A stretch of DNA of 64,000 nt from Lysinibacillus cavernae (GCF_009724685.1 NZ_WMEF01000002.1:558001-622000); one strand, 5' to 3'. Positions 1 through 8,502 are shown, counted from the first letter of the stretch. The notes: generated by a model not told the origin, from the letters alone. Program-made: numbers and translations.

Positions 1-168
1 CTTATTATTGCAAATCTCTTTGCTGGGTTAGAAAATGCAGAGTTTGAGCAACAAACAGATACAACTGGGGTTGTAAAATTTATTTCACTTGAAGGTCAAA
101 CAGAGCTAAGTATGGAGAAAAATGCCCAAGGAATATGGCAGCCAGCCTTTAGTAGGGGAATCTATTAG
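1..168 (+). CDS. C-terminal end of an unrecognised protein (partial)
   Basis: The window opens inside a reading frame that runs 55 codons to a TAG. Its end reads GIWQPAFSRGIY-stop. The start lies outside the window and I do not recognise the family. A hairpin follows at 178-219, which suits the end of a transcription unit. The frame is open from the first base, but 55 codons alone are weak proof of coding. Confidence 0.4.
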   Translation, partial: LIIANLFAGLENAEFEQQTDTTGVVKFISLEGQTELSMEKNAQGIWQPAFSRGIY

Positions 169-177
169 CTTTTAAGA

Positions 178-219
178 AAGGACATCAATTCACTCTTAAA
201 TGCTTGCATTGATTTCCTT
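178..219 (+). terminator. Hairpin after the first partial gene
   Basis: Arms at 178-189 and 208-219 pair with one mismatch, 10 bases after the stop codon. The T-run after it is weak, so termination is only inferred. Confidence 0.35.
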
Positions 220-396
220 ATGATTCTGTTTGGGTGCATCAAAAATTCTTTATGAAGTAAAAACCTTCCCAAAGCGTCATTTGGCAATTTTCATTCCCAT
301 GCTATTATAATCCAACCCCGTTCCCAAAATTGTATTTGGGAAGACTTTTGTGCTTAATGTTGTATCATATATATGAGGAATGTGAGGACATCTTAT

Positions 397-675
397 ACAA
401 CAATCGGGCACATTTATTGAACAACATAGTTGGAAAATGATCAAACTTTTTTATAAAAAACTTATACTTATTTAAAAGGAGTAACTCCATTTTGAACAAT
501 CTTTTTTCAAAATGGAGTTTTTGAAGTTGCTATTAGATAAGGATTGAGGGATGTTTTTTAATTATTTTTTCCAATAATTACTCTAAATTAGAAATTAAAA
601 AGTTAAAGTCAACCAGGAAAATTTATGATGTTATGGCTATTTTGGGAGCTGTACATGTAGAAGATGATCAGGATC
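397..675. repeat. Long imperfect repeat, copy A
   Basis: About 275 bases match 35,255-35,520 with scattered substitutions and small indels. Both copies start with a CAATC(G/A)GG(C)-type short repeat. Both then carry a hairpin whose arms spell AACTCCATTTTGA and its complement, and a tail containing GTTATGGCTATT. Copy A lies on the chromosome; copy B lies inside the Tn7-like element near its right end. Confidence 0.8.
483..519 (+). terminator. Strong hairpin inside repeat copy A
   Basis: Arms 483-495 and 507-519 are perfectly complementary over 13 bases and are followed by TTTTG. This has the shape of an intrinsic terminator. The same hairpin is present in repeat copy B. Confidence 0.5.
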
Positions 676-1013
676 AAACAGAAATCGTTTTCCATTTATT
701 GAGATAATTGATGTAGCATGTCAAATATGCTGTACTGAAATGGGCATAAAAGCATCTCATCTAAACAATTTAGTGACTTCAAAATAAATTCGTATGTATC
801 TTCCAAAAAAAAACATATTTATTTTCTTTTCAAAAATATATGAACCTAGCGTTAAAACACAAGTGAAGAATTGCAAGCCATCCCAAACAGTTTTGGGGTT
901 CAGTTCAACTTTGTTCAAAATGAGATTAATTTTTAGCAGTAAAATCAATTAAAGTATAGCTTTTTTGATCAATTTTTTTATTAAACTAACAAAAATACTT
1001 GCAACACCTATTA

Positions 1014-1031
1014 TAGTACTGTACAGTACTA
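1014..1031. promoter_or_regulatory. Palindromic operator in front of the TetR gene
   Basis: TAGTACTGTACAGTACTA is a perfect 18-base palindrome directly upstream of the regulator's ribosome-binding site. A near copy lies at 1644-1663 in front of the next gene. TetR proteins typically bind such palindromes and repress their own gene plus a neighbour. That this protein binds here is inferred from the pairing. Confidence 0.75.
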
Positions 1032-1052
1032 ATTATGACAAAGGGAAAATTA

Positions 1053-1619
1053 ATGAATCAAAAACGTGTGATTGAAGTAGCTGCAACATTATTTTTAGAA
1101 AAAGGGTTTGCTTATACAAGCATGGATGAACTAGTTCGTGTAAGCAAAGTTTCAAAGTCTAATGTGTATTATCACTTCTCTAATAAGGAAGAATTGTTGG
1201 AAGGGGTCGTTGATTATTGGATTGAAATGTATCAATCTGCAATTGATGGCTTACTATCTCAAAACCAATTATTAGTTGAAGATCGTATCCAACTGTTTTT
1301 AAAGCAATTATCACAAGGAGTTCAGACGAGAGAGTATAAGGGGAGCTGTCCATTTATTACACTTTATATTCAAAGCCCTACAAATGCCACAAAAGTAAAA
1401 GAAAAAATAGGTCTTTTCTTTATAGGATTACAAACAAAAGTTTCTCTATTACTTAAACAAGGGGTAGAGAATGGTGAATTTAGAAAGACAATTAATATTG
1501 ACGAGGTTGCATCTCTTTTTATTACAAATCTTGAAGGAGCGCTATTTATTTCAGAAACACTGAAGGATGCAACTGTAATCATGAAAACAGCAGATCATTT
1601 TTTTAACTTGCTTCGATAA
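1053..1619 (+). CDS. TetR/AcrR-family transcriptional regulator
   Basis: A 188-residue repressor of the TetR/AcrR type. The helix-turn-helix lies at about residues 20-45 and shows the family pattern around TSMDELV and SKSNVYYHFSNKEELL. The C-terminal helical domain would bind an unknown ligand. I place the start at ATG 1053 because AAGGG lies 7-8 bases upstream. The in-frame ATG at 1035 has no ribosome-binding site and nearly touches the operator at 1014-1031. The gene is followed 57 bases later by a large SDR-hydrolase fusion that has its own operator copy, so the regulator probably represses itself and that neighbour. The ligand cannot be told from sequence. Confidence 0.92.
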   Translation: MNQKRVIEVAATLFLEKGFAYTSMDELVRVSKVSKSNVYYHFSNKEELLEGVVDYWIEMYQSAIDGLLSQNQLLVEDRIQLFLKQLSQGVQTREYKGSCPFITLYIQSPTNATKVKEKIGLFFIGLQTKVSLLLKQGVENGEFRKTINIDEVASLFITNLEGALFISETLKDATVIMKTADHFFNLLR

Positions 1620-1643
1620 AAGAAGCATTTTTTTTACATCAAA

Positions 1644-1663
1644 TTAGTACTGAATAGTACTAA
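1644..1663. promoter_or_regulatory. Second TetR-type operator before the SDR-hydrolase gene
   Basis: TTAGTACTGAATAGTACTAA is an interrupted palindrome with the same TAGTACT half-sites as 1014-1031. It ends at the ribosome-binding site (AAAGGAGG, 1663-1670) of the following gene, so a bound repressor would block transcription or the start of translation. Confidence 0.7.
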
Positions 1664-1676
1664 AAGGAGGATTTAT

Positions 1677-3515
1677 ATGAAAACAGTATTTTTAACTGGT
1701 GGAACAGGTTTTATTGGAAAGCAATTAGTGAAGGAATTAGCCAAAGAGCAGGTTACAATTCTTTTATTAGTGAGATCGAAAAGTAAAGCAACACGCATTT
1801 TTCAAGAAAGAGGCCTCTTAAAAGAGGCAGTTATGCACTTTATTGAAGGTGATTTGACTAAAATAGACTTAGGTTTAAGTGCTGAAGATAAGGAGTGGGT
1901 ATTGAAAACGGATGTGATTATTCACGCAGGAGGCCCCATGGATATTCAAGCGACAAGCAAAGAGGCAGCTTCCGTATTTTTGAATGGTGCCCAACATATT
2001 AGTGAATTCGCTAAAAATATTCATCAATTGAAGGGATTGCAACAATTTATTCATGTTGTAGGTTATATGAGTCCCTTTGATGATAAAAATAGCAAGATTG
2101 CGATAGATGTGTTTAAAGAAGGAAACAATTTTTTGAAAATAAAAAATCCATATGAGAGAACAAAGTTTTTAGCAGATCTTTATATCCGTCAGCAAGCATC
2201 AACAGTAGGTTATCCGCTATCAGTAATTAATCCACCAACTGTAGTTGGTAGTAGTAAAACAGGGAGTACGGAGCAAACAGGAGGCTTAGGCTTGCTTGTG
2301 ATGAGTATGCGAAAAGGGCTCATGCCAGTGATTCCTGGAGGTAAGGAATATAGATTACCACTTATTGCAAACGATGAGCTAGCAAAGTTTATTGTGCAGG
2401 TTTTCAGATTGGAGCAACCAACTATACAAACATATACACTTGTTGAAGATAAACAACAAGATCAAAATATTTCAGAATTATTAGATGCTATGTCAGAAAG
2501 TATGAATATGACTGCACCTAAAATTTCTGCACCATTGCCATTTATGAAAGCAATTATGAATAGTGGGGTAAGCAAAATAACCCAAATTCCTACTGATGGG
2601 CTGAATTTTATTACAAATCGAACATTTTCAAATGGTTCAGTGAAAAAGATTATGGGAGAAGATTGGTTTAAGGAGACGAATGTAATGAAATTTTTCCCAG
2701 CCGTAATAGCTGATTTGGATTATCGCATGATGTATCAAAATGGCCAGCATAGTCATTTATTTAAACGAACATTATGTAATAATACTACCATTTACCAATC
2801 TCAAGGAGAGGGTAAACCTTTCATTTTATTACATGGTTTATTAAGTGATGGAGAGGATTTATTTCCTTTAGGGAAAGAGCTTCATGAGAAAACGGGTCAG
2901 CCTGTATGGATCATGGATCTTCCAGGTTTGGGACGTTCTCCTTTTAAACGAGAGAAAAATCTTTTAAATATCTATTTAAATGTAGTGAAAGAGTTATTGG
3001 AGAAAGCTACTAATGGTGCACATCTAATTGGCCATTCATTTGGTGCATATATTCTTTTGGAAGCATTAGTACAAAAGTACATAGATAAGAAGTATACAAT
3101 TACTTTACTTCAGCCACCTGTTGCTAAAAAAAATGCTAACTCGATAAATTTTCCTCAATTTATGAACAAATGGACATTGAAATTGTCTACTACTAATTTG
3201 ATAGAGCGTTATTTATTAAGTAATGGTTTATTTGAAAATACGGAGAGTATCCCTAAACATTATATTGAAAAAATAAGTAAAAGTTTTACTTCTCCTAGAA
3301 TTTTAAATACTACGGTTCAGCTTAACAGTTTACTTTTGAAAAACGTTCAACCTGATTTCAATGAAGTAACAAAGTATAATCTTCGCATTATTTGGGGGAA
3401 TTATGACAGAGGCTATTCTGCTCCTTCGCACCTGGGTAAGGTTGATTTTGTCCCATATGGTCATCATTTTCCTCTTAACCATCCGAGTGAAACAGCTAAT
3501 TTGGTAATAGAATAG
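1677..3515 (+). CDS. SDR (NAD(P)-dependent) reductase fused to alpha/beta hydrolase
   Basis: A 612-residue two-domain protein. Residues 1 to about 350 are an extended short-chain dehydrogenase/reductase: the nucleotide-binding TGGTGFIG is at 7-14 and the catalytic Tyr-x-x-x-Lys pair at about Y159/K163. Residues from about 365 form an alpha/beta hydrolase with FILLHG (oxyanion loop), the nucleophile elbow GHSFGA (Ser at about 454) and a late His in the YGHHFPLNHP segment. The reductase half resembles proteins that act on acyl or terpenoid substrates, but the substrate is not evident. An excellent AAAGGAGG ribosome-binding site precedes the start. The upstream TetR gene and paired operators suggest induction by a compound this enzyme may act on (inference). 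Confidence 0.85.
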   Translation: MKTVFLTGGTGFIGKQLVKELAKEQVTILLLVRSKSKATRIFQERGLLKEAVMHFIEGDLTKIDLGLSAEDKEWVLKTDVIIHAGGPMDIQATSKEAASVFLNGAQHISEFAKNIHQLKGLQQFIHVVGYMSPFDDKNSKIAIDVFKEGNNFLKIKNPYERTKFLADLYIRQQASTVGYPLSVINPPTVVGSSKTGSTEQTGGLGLLVMSMRKGLMPVIPGGKEYRLPLIANDELAKFIVQVFRLEQPTIQTYTLVEDKQQDQNISELLDAMSESMNMTAPKISAPLPFMKAIMNSGVSKITQIPTDGLNFITNRTFSNGSVKKIMGEDWFKETNVMKFFPAVIADLDYRMMYQNGQHSHLFKRTLCNNTTIYQSQGEGKPFILLHGLLSDGEDLFPLGKELHEKTGQPVWIMDLPGLGRSPFKREKNLLNIYLNVVKELLEKATNGAHLIGHSFGAYILLEALVQKYIDKKYTITLLQPPVAKKNANSINFPQFMNKWTLKLSTTNLIERYLLSNGLFENTESIPKHYIEKISKSFTSPRILNTTVQLNSLLLKNVQPDFNEVTKYNLRIIWGNYDRGYSAPSHLGKVDFVPYGHHFPLNHPSETANLVIE

Positions 3516-3834
3516 TAGTACTAGCAAATGAGAGTGTGGGATAAATAAAAAGCGTGGAGTAAGATCGTGCAAAAAAAGATGAGATCTTGTCTCAAGTGTC
3601 CAAAACTATCTGACATTTTACAATTTAGAAAAAGAACATCAATTAATTTAAGTAACATCCAATAGTTTAATAGTAAACAGGAACAATAAATAAAATTAAT
3701 AAAGACATCTAGGATTAACTAGGTGTCTTGGATTCTGTCTAAATAATATAGACTTTAAATGTGTGAAAATCGCCTAATTTTAATGGATTTTTATGTTAAG
3801 ACTATACTTAATTTTTTGGAGTGTTATGAGAGGG

Positions 3835-3860
3835 TGTCAGGAAGTTCTTGTCCTTATACA
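3835..3860. mobile_element. Solo relic of a Tn7-like transposon end
   Basis: These 26 bases match the outermost right-end repeat of the intact Tn7-like element (35,716-35,741) at 21 of 26 positions, including TTCTTGTCC and the terminal TATACA. It is directly followed by an rhs-type tail (HAK-stop and then AGTTTACATAATATAAA), as at the intact element. I see no matching left end nearby, so this is a remnant. Confidence 0.65.
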
Positions 3861-3908
3861 ACTGGGATGGAAACTTTTCGTATCCAAGCCCTCCTCCACG
3901 CCAAATAA
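3861..3908 (+). pseudogene. 3' tail of a second rhs-like gene (relic)
   Basis: The last 16 codons, including the stop, read ...LLHAK-stop. The closing bases CCACGCCAAATAA and the downstream AGTTTACATAATATAAA are shared with the rhs tail at 35,783-35,817. Nothing else of the gene survives, because a Tn7-like end abuts it at 3860. The call depends on this comparison and is moderate. Confidence 0.5.
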
Positions 3909-4103
3909 AGTTTACATAATATAAATACCTTGGTCACTACTTTCTTATTATAAAAGCTTCCTATAATTTATCGTTCAAAAGGGAATTAATACTAATTATC
4001 GTTTAATCTAGATTCTCCTTAAGACGAATAAAATATTCATCGTAACAATTAATTGCACTTCAAATTGTCAGACAATAATCTAATCTAAGCCAACAGATGC
4101 AGC

Positions 4104-4187
4104 AGAGAAGCGCTAGAAGAGTTAGGTGTAAAGGTAATAAGGGTCAAGGATTGTAACGCAGAAGTTAAATTTAATGGCAATCAATAA
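4104..4187 (+). pseudogene. Short coding remnant, unknown family
   Basis: A frame reading REALEELGVKVIRVKDCNAE and ending at TAA looks protein-like (alternating hydrophobic residues, sensible codon use). It has no start codon or ribosome-binding site. Probably the tail of a deleted gene. I do not recognise the family. Confidence 0.3.
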
Positions 4188-4464
4188 TTTTTCATATCGG
4201 AAATAATTGAAGTGGATTTTGGAACTGGGTCTTTATTCTTTATCTGAGAATAGAAATTATAAAAGGGGTCACTGAGTTAAACTGACCCTGAATGAGGGAA
4301 GATGTGACGGTCAACCAAAATCTGATTGACGAGATTTCTAATAAGGAGCTTGCTACTAAGGATTTGGGCTTGCCTTTTTTTTGAATTAAAAAATAATAAG
4401 TTAGATTTTTTTTGTGACATTCGTGTAACAAACCGATATTACACTAGGTATGGAGGTGTGTTAC

Positions 4465-6771
4465 ATGAAAAAAATTCTATCAATCATGTTAATTGCTGCA
4501 ATATTAACAAGCGTTCTTACGGGATGTAAGAAAGAAAAAATTAATACAGGGATAGAGAGTAAGCCACAAGTAAATAATTTAGACTTTAACTTTAGTGTGG
4601 ATCCTGAGACACTTGCGCTTGAGGTGGAATCCAATGGAATTACTGAGAAATTATCTGAACCATTGGGGAAAATGAAAGTTTCAAATTTAAAAGACAGTGG
4701 AGATAACATTAGCTGGACCTATTCAGAACAGGGAATTAAGGTTGATATCGAAAAAAAAGATAAGTATGTTGATGTAACCATACAATCCAGCAAGGATGAA
4801 GACAACATGTTTGCATGGCCAAAAGTGAAAGGTGACGGATATATGCTCCCATTAAATCAAGGGAAGTATATTCCAAGCAATGATTCAATTTGGAAAAATT
4901 ACTTAAGTGAAGAAAAAATGAAGGTAATTGAGGCTTTATCTATGCAATTTTTTGCAGTTGATAAAAGTAGGTATTCACTAGTATATATAATTAAAAACCC
5001 TTATAATAGTGAAATTGTTTATAATACAGAAAACGATATTGAGTTTACTTTTAATCATGAGTTTCCAACTATTAACAAAGAGAAGGAATATGGTTTCAGA
5101 ATATATTTAACGAAAAAAAATCCAGTAGACGTTGCAAAAACCTATAAAAATTATTTGATTGAACAGGGGGACTTCAAAAGCTTGGCGGATAAGGCTAAAG
5201 AAAATAGTAATATTGAAAAGCTTTATGGAGCACCTCATGCTTATTTTTGGGACAGAACTGTGATTTCAGAAGAAAATATTAAATGGGCAAAGCTGAGAGA
5301 CATTTTTCCCGAAAAACTGAAATTATGGATTCAGAGGCTATTAACTACTAATGTTGAGGATGGATCAGAGCTTTCATCAGCTTTTGAAGATTTAAAAAGC
5401 TTAGATTATGTAGATATATACAATAAGATAAGAATAATAAAATCCTTAAGTGCAGTAATGCAACTAAATGAATTCTATAATCCGGAAGTATTTACTGAAA
5501 CAGATAAAGATACTCAGAGGCTGTTAAACAAAGGAATAGAAAAATTAAATCCCGTTGAATTAATTGACCTAAATAAGAGATTATTAAAAAGCATACTTGG
5601 AGATGTAGTTGACCCAATAAAGAAGTGGGCAGATGCTAATACTGTAGATGTGATAAAGGACATGAAGGATTCTGGGCTAGAACATATGTGGATCGGCTTG
5701 GATGATTGGCAGGAAGGATTCATTAAACCTGAGTTAGTAAAAGATGCAGAAGAATTCGGCTATCTATTTGGTACCTATGATTCATATCATTCAATCCATG
5801 AACCAGGTAAAGAGAAGTGGGAAACTGCTAAGTTTAAGGATGCTTCACTTTACAAGAATGCAACTGTCACAAATAAAAATGGAGAAAAGATTGAAGGATT
5901 CCAAGGTGCAGGCAGAAAGTTGAATCCGACGCTTGCAATGCCTAGTGTAAAAGAAAGAGTAACTTCGATTTTAAATACTGGCTTAGCATTTAACTCATGG
6001 TTTTTAGACACAGATGGCACTGGAGAAATCTTCGATGACTATTCGCCAGAACATATTACTACTGAAAAGGAAGATATCCAGGCTAGGATTAAGAGAATGG
6101 AGTATCTGCAAAAAGAATGGGATATGGTAGTAGGAACTGAGGGCGGAAATGATTTTGCTAGCAAATCTATTGCCTTTGCACATGGAATAGAAACGCCATC
6201 ATTTTCTTGGATGGACGAGGATATGGCAAAAAACAAACAAAGTGAGTATTACGTAGGGAGATACTATTCGAGTAATGGTGGAGTTCCCGAAATGTTTTCT
6301 AAACAAATACCACTAAAGGATAAGTACAAGAAGTTATTTTTGGATTCAAACTACACGATCCCATTGTATAAGTTGGTTTACAACGATTCAGTGATCACAA
6401 CTCATTGGTGGGGATGGGGAACCTTAAAATTTAAAGACGAAATAACAAATAGAATGTTGTATGAGATACTTTATAATGTTCCTCCTTTATATCATATAGA
6501 TAAACACGAGTGGGAAAAACAAAAAGAAACAATTGTAAAGCATTCAAAGGTATGGTCAAATTTTAGCAAAAAAGCAATAACGAAAGAAATGACAGATTTT
6601 AAAATTATATCAGATGATAGACTCGTTCAAATGACTGAATATGGTGAAGCATTAAGAGTAGTCGCAAATTTTTCAGAAGATGAATTTAACTATCAAGGCA
6701 AGACAATACCAGGAAAATCAGTGTTAATTATTGATGGAAATAGTAATACTATCTATTCACCGGAAAAATAA
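4465..6771 (+). CDS. Lipoprotein resembling a glycoside hydrolase
   Basis: A 768-residue exported lipoprotein. The signal peptide ends in lipobox LTGC with Cys21 as the lipidated residue. The start is ATG 4465, preceded by GGAGGT at 4452-4457. The central part has features of a TIM-barrel glycosidase: MWIGLDDWQEG, a WFLDTDGTGE stretch near residue 512-521 rich in candidate acid residues, then VVGTEGGNDF and THWWGWG. This resembles GH101/GH129-type and related large glycosidases, from memory only. The C-terminal 60 residues look like a small beta domain. Role: probably trimming sugar polymers or glycoproteins at the cell surface (inferred). No partner genes are adjacent. Confidence 0.6.
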   Translation: MKKILSIMLIAAILTSVLTGCKKEKINTGIESKPQVNNLDFNFSVDPETLALEVESNGITEKLSEPLGKMKVSNLKDSGDNISWTYSEQGIKVDIEKKDKYVDVTIQSSKDEDNMFAWPKVKGDGYMLPLNQGKYIPSNDSIWKNYLSEEKMKVIEALSMQFFAVDKSRYSLVYIIKNPYNSEIVYNTENDIEFTFNHEFPTINKEKEYGFRIYLTKKNPVDVAKTYKNYLIEQGDFKSLADKAKENSNIEKLYGAPHAYFWDRTVISEENIKWAKLRDIFPEKLKLWIQRLLTTNVEDGSELSSAFEDLKSLDYVDIYNKIRIIKSLSAVMQLNEFYNPEVFTETDKDTQRLLNKGIEKLNPVELIDLNKRLLKSILGDVVDPIKKWADANTVDVIKDMKDSGLEHMWIGLDDWQEGFIKPELVKDAEEFGYLFGTYDSYHSIHEPGKEKWETAKFKDASLYKNATVTNKNGEKIEGFQGAGRKLNPTLAMPSVKERVTSILNTGLAFNSWFLDTDGTGEIFDDYSPEHITTEKEDIQARIKRMEYLQKEWDMVVGTEGGNDFASKSIAFAHGIETPSFSWMDEDMAKNKQSEYYVGRYYSSNGGVPEMFSKQIPLKDKYKKLFLDSNYTIPLYKLVYNDSVITTHWWGWGTLKFKDEITNRMLYEILYNVPPLYHIDKHEWEKQKETIVKHSKVWSNFSKKAITKEMTDFKIISDDRLVQMTEYGEALRVVANFSEDEFNYQGKTIPGKSVLIIDGNSNTIYSPEK

Positions 6772-6979
6772 GCGTGAAATTCGCAATAGTATAACTGCTA
6801 ATAATTTTCCTTGAGATAATCTTCAGAGAGGCTAAATCTGAACGCTAAGGAATAAGTTTACAAAAAGACATAGAAGTAGCTTATCCATTGTGGGGATTCA
6901 TTGAAAAAAGTAATAATTACGTATGCTGCAGTTAGTGTAAAAATATTAGAAAAAAGGTGAAGTTTACGTTTTAAAATGT

Positions 6980-7022
6980 ACCCTATAAGATAGACACTTT
7001 CAAAGAGGTCATCTTATAGGGT
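6980..7022 (+). terminator. Hairpin with 12-bp perfect stem
   Basis: Arms ACCCTATAAGAT (6980-6991) and ATCTTATAGGGT (7011-7022) pair perfectly and are followed by ATTTTTGTTT. It could be a terminator for the lipoprotein gene 210 bases upstream, or a relic of an insertion-sequence end. Confidence 0.5.
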
Positions 7023-7060
7023 ATTTTTGTTTATGTTGTAGAAGAAACGAGGAATAAAGG

Positions 7061-7234
7061 GCTGTTGGTACGCCATTACATCCCGCTGCACTTCAGGAGG
7101 CTATCACTTTAGCGAAAGAAATTCACAATAGCGATGGAGATGAGGAACCTGCGAGACTATGCGAGTTGGCAGTGCAATGGGTACTTAGCAATCCGAATCC
7201 GATTATTTTAGAACAGCCCGAATATAAGCGCTAG
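7061..7234 (+). pseudogene. Coding remnant, unknown family
   Basis: An open frame of 57 codons ending at TAG (7232-7234) after ...ELAVQWVLSNPNP...EYKR. It starts right after an in-frame TAA and has no start codon or ribosome-binding site, so it is the tail of a lost gene. The WVLSNPNP text is faintly like aldo/keto reductase C-terminal regions, too weak to call. Confidence 0.35.
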
Positions 7235-7269
7235 CATTTTTAACGAATCCAATAAGCATTTTTATAAAC

Positions 7270-7316
7270 AATACAATCCTCTTTTCTAAGCACTTAACGG
7301 CTAAGAAAAGGGGATT
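7270..7316. repeat. Imperfect inverted repeat before recombinase fragment
   Basis: About 19 bases on each side (ACAATCCTCTTTTCTAAGC and its complement) pair with two mismatches around a short loop. It abuts the recombinase fragment and may be an old recombination site or a terminator. Confidence 0.45.
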
Positions 7317-7662
7317 GTATGCCGTAAGTGAAAAAAGGGGGTTAGAACGTATTTTGATTTTAAATAATTATGGACTAGTATCTAATCCGTATAAAGACGA
7401 GTGGACTCATACATATTTCACTGATATAAGTAGCGACGACGGTTATTGGAATATATGGTTAGAAAAAAAAAGTATCAACAGGATAAAAAAGAGTATACAT
7501 CCGCATCAATTACGACACAGCTTTGCAACGCATATGATTAATAACGGTGCGCCAATTGATGTCATTCAAAGTTTACTGGGTCATGAAAAGAGTGAGACTA
7601 CAAAGATATACGCTCAACTAAGCGGAAAGCTAAGACAAGATTTATACAGTAAAAACTTTTAA
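7315..7662 (+). pseudogene. Tyrosine recombinase (XerC/D-like) C-terminal fragment
   Basis: The last ~55 residues carry the catalytic block of tyrosine recombinases: HPHQLRHSFATH (Arg, His), LLGH and the nucleophile Tyr in TTKIYAQ. Full-length members are about 300 residues. Here only about 115 codons are open and the first 60 do not look like the family's N-terminal domain. The core-binding domain and one catalytic Arg are missing, so it cannot recombine DNA. It is a leftover of an integrated element. Confidence 0.75.
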
Positions 7663-7680
7663 AAAACTTTTATTCAATTA

Positions 7681-7710
7681 AGACACTCATGTAGAAATGG
7701 GTGTTTTTTA
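7681..7710 (+). terminator. Terminator after the recombinase fragment
   Basis: The hairpin ACACTCAT...ATGGGTGT is followed by a run of six T. It fits an intrinsic terminator. Confidence 0.6.
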
Positions 7711-7776
7711 GTTATAGGGCCAGACTGTTTAGTAAAGTAATTTCCTCTTCCTATACACAAATAGCTAAACAAACAA

Positions 7777-7797
7777 AGGCATCTATTTTAGATGCCT
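7777..7797 (-). terminator. Terminator of the membrane-anchored protein gene
   Basis: AGGCATCTATTTTAGATGCCT is a hairpin with an 8-bp perfect stem. Read on the minus strand it is followed by TTTGTTTG, 19 bases past the stop codon of the gene at 7816-8502. Confidence 0.7.
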
Positions 7798-7815
7798 CAG
7801 ACTGTAGATATCTTT

Positions 7816-8502
7816 TTAAAAAGATGTGTTTATTTTTTCTTTATGTTTGTTATAGATGAATATTTTAACGGTACTTTCATTTACAAGTTTATTAGAAAAT
7901 AACTTTTTTTCTAACGTTGTATATACTGTATTTTCTATTTCCTTACCAATAGCTTCTTGGTTGTTTCTTTCTAGGAATGTATCTACTTCAATAATTAGTT
8001 CTGTGGGAGAATCTGCTGGGGTAATACTCATATTTACTCTGTCAAAGTAACTTGAATGAGCCTTAGATATATCGTTATCTATTGTTTTACCTATTTCACT
8101 TATTAAATTATGTCTTTCCAACAGATCTTTGTTTATCATTGGGCTTTCACTTTTTTTCACATTAACATTATAAGCTTCAAATTTAGTAGACTTAATTAAA
8201 CTTTTCACAATATCTTTTACTTCATTTTTTACTGAATCATAATACTCTTGACTTCCAAGAACGCCTATATATATATCCTTTGTATTATTATCAACGTGGA
8301 TTTTAATACTAACTCCACTTATGTCATATTTTCCAGACAGTTTTTCTTCTATCTTTTCCATCATTTTAACGTCGGCATTTTTTTGTGGTGGACTAATGTT
8401 TTTTTCAGCAGAACCATTTAAAGATGCTAATCCGAAGCTTAATAGAAGAACGCCAATGATGCTAAAGACTACAATAAGGGCTTTATTTCTAATAAATCCC
8501 AT
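7816..8502 (-). CDS. Membrane-anchored protein of unknown function
   Basis: A 228-residue protein with one N-terminal membrane segment (about residues 8-28, hydrophobic, after MGFIRNK), so it is an anchored extracellular protein or has an uncleaved signal. The rest is soluble with two similar alpha/beta-looking halves: each has a stretch like VSIKIHVDNNTKDIYIGV or VNMSITPADSPTELIIEV followed by a helix. It resembles Bacillus DUF4030-type proteins from memory, unverified. Its own terminator lies downstream and no operon partner is evident. The start is supported by GAGATGGG-type purines upstream (GAGAGGAGATGGG on the minus strand). Confidence 0.7.
   Translation of the reverse strand: MGFIRNKALIVVFSIIGVLLLSFGLASLNGSAEKNISPPQKNADVKMMEKIEEKLSGKYDISGVSIKIHVDNNTKDIYIGVLGSQEYYDSVKNEVKDIVKSLIKSTKFEAYNVNVKKSESPMINKDLLERHNLISEIGKTIDNDISKAHSSYFDRVNMSITPADSPTELIIEVDTFLERNNQEAIGKEIENTVYTTLEKKLFSNKLVNESTVKIFIYNKHKEKINTSF

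Larger units (their letters stand above)
220..1013. other. Gene-poor stretch with a long repeat copy and a decayed frame
   Basis: No convincing gene here. About 397-675 is one copy of a long imperfect repeat whose other copy is at about 35,255-35,520. Within it an open stretch without a start codon (about 527-702, ending HLLR-stop) looks like the decayed tail of a gene. In the other copy the same stretch is disrupted. The rest shows nothing I can name. Confidence 0.5.
3516..4464. other. Decayed intergenic region with transposon and rhs relics
   Basis: No intact gene. It holds a hairpin at about 3702-3730, a solo Tn7-like end plus an rhs tail (3835-3908), a coding remnant (4104-4187) and a perfect 6-bp-arm hairpin GGGTCA...TGACCC at 4266-4288. 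Bases 3956-3971 are the reverse complement of sequence just downstream of the intact rhs tail (about 35,811-35,825), so this looks like a degraded relative of that locus. Confidence 0.5.
6772..7314. other. Intergenic region with hairpins and a gene remnant
   Basis: Contains a 12-bp perfect hairpin (6980-7022), a coding remnant (7061-7234) and an inverted repeat (about 7270-7316). The text at 6978-6997 (TGTACCCTATAAGATAGACA) has the look of an insertion-sequence terminus, but no transposase accompanies it. Confidence 0.4.

Noticed and set aside
4326-4529. A 67-codon plus-strand frame upstream of the lipoprotein
   Set aside because: It overlaps the lipoprotein start in another frame and has no ribosome-binding site or protein-like composition.
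7315-7662. Evidence for a resident prophage or active integrase
   Set aside because: Only the C-terminal third of a tyrosine recombinase is left, and no phage structural genes lie nearby.
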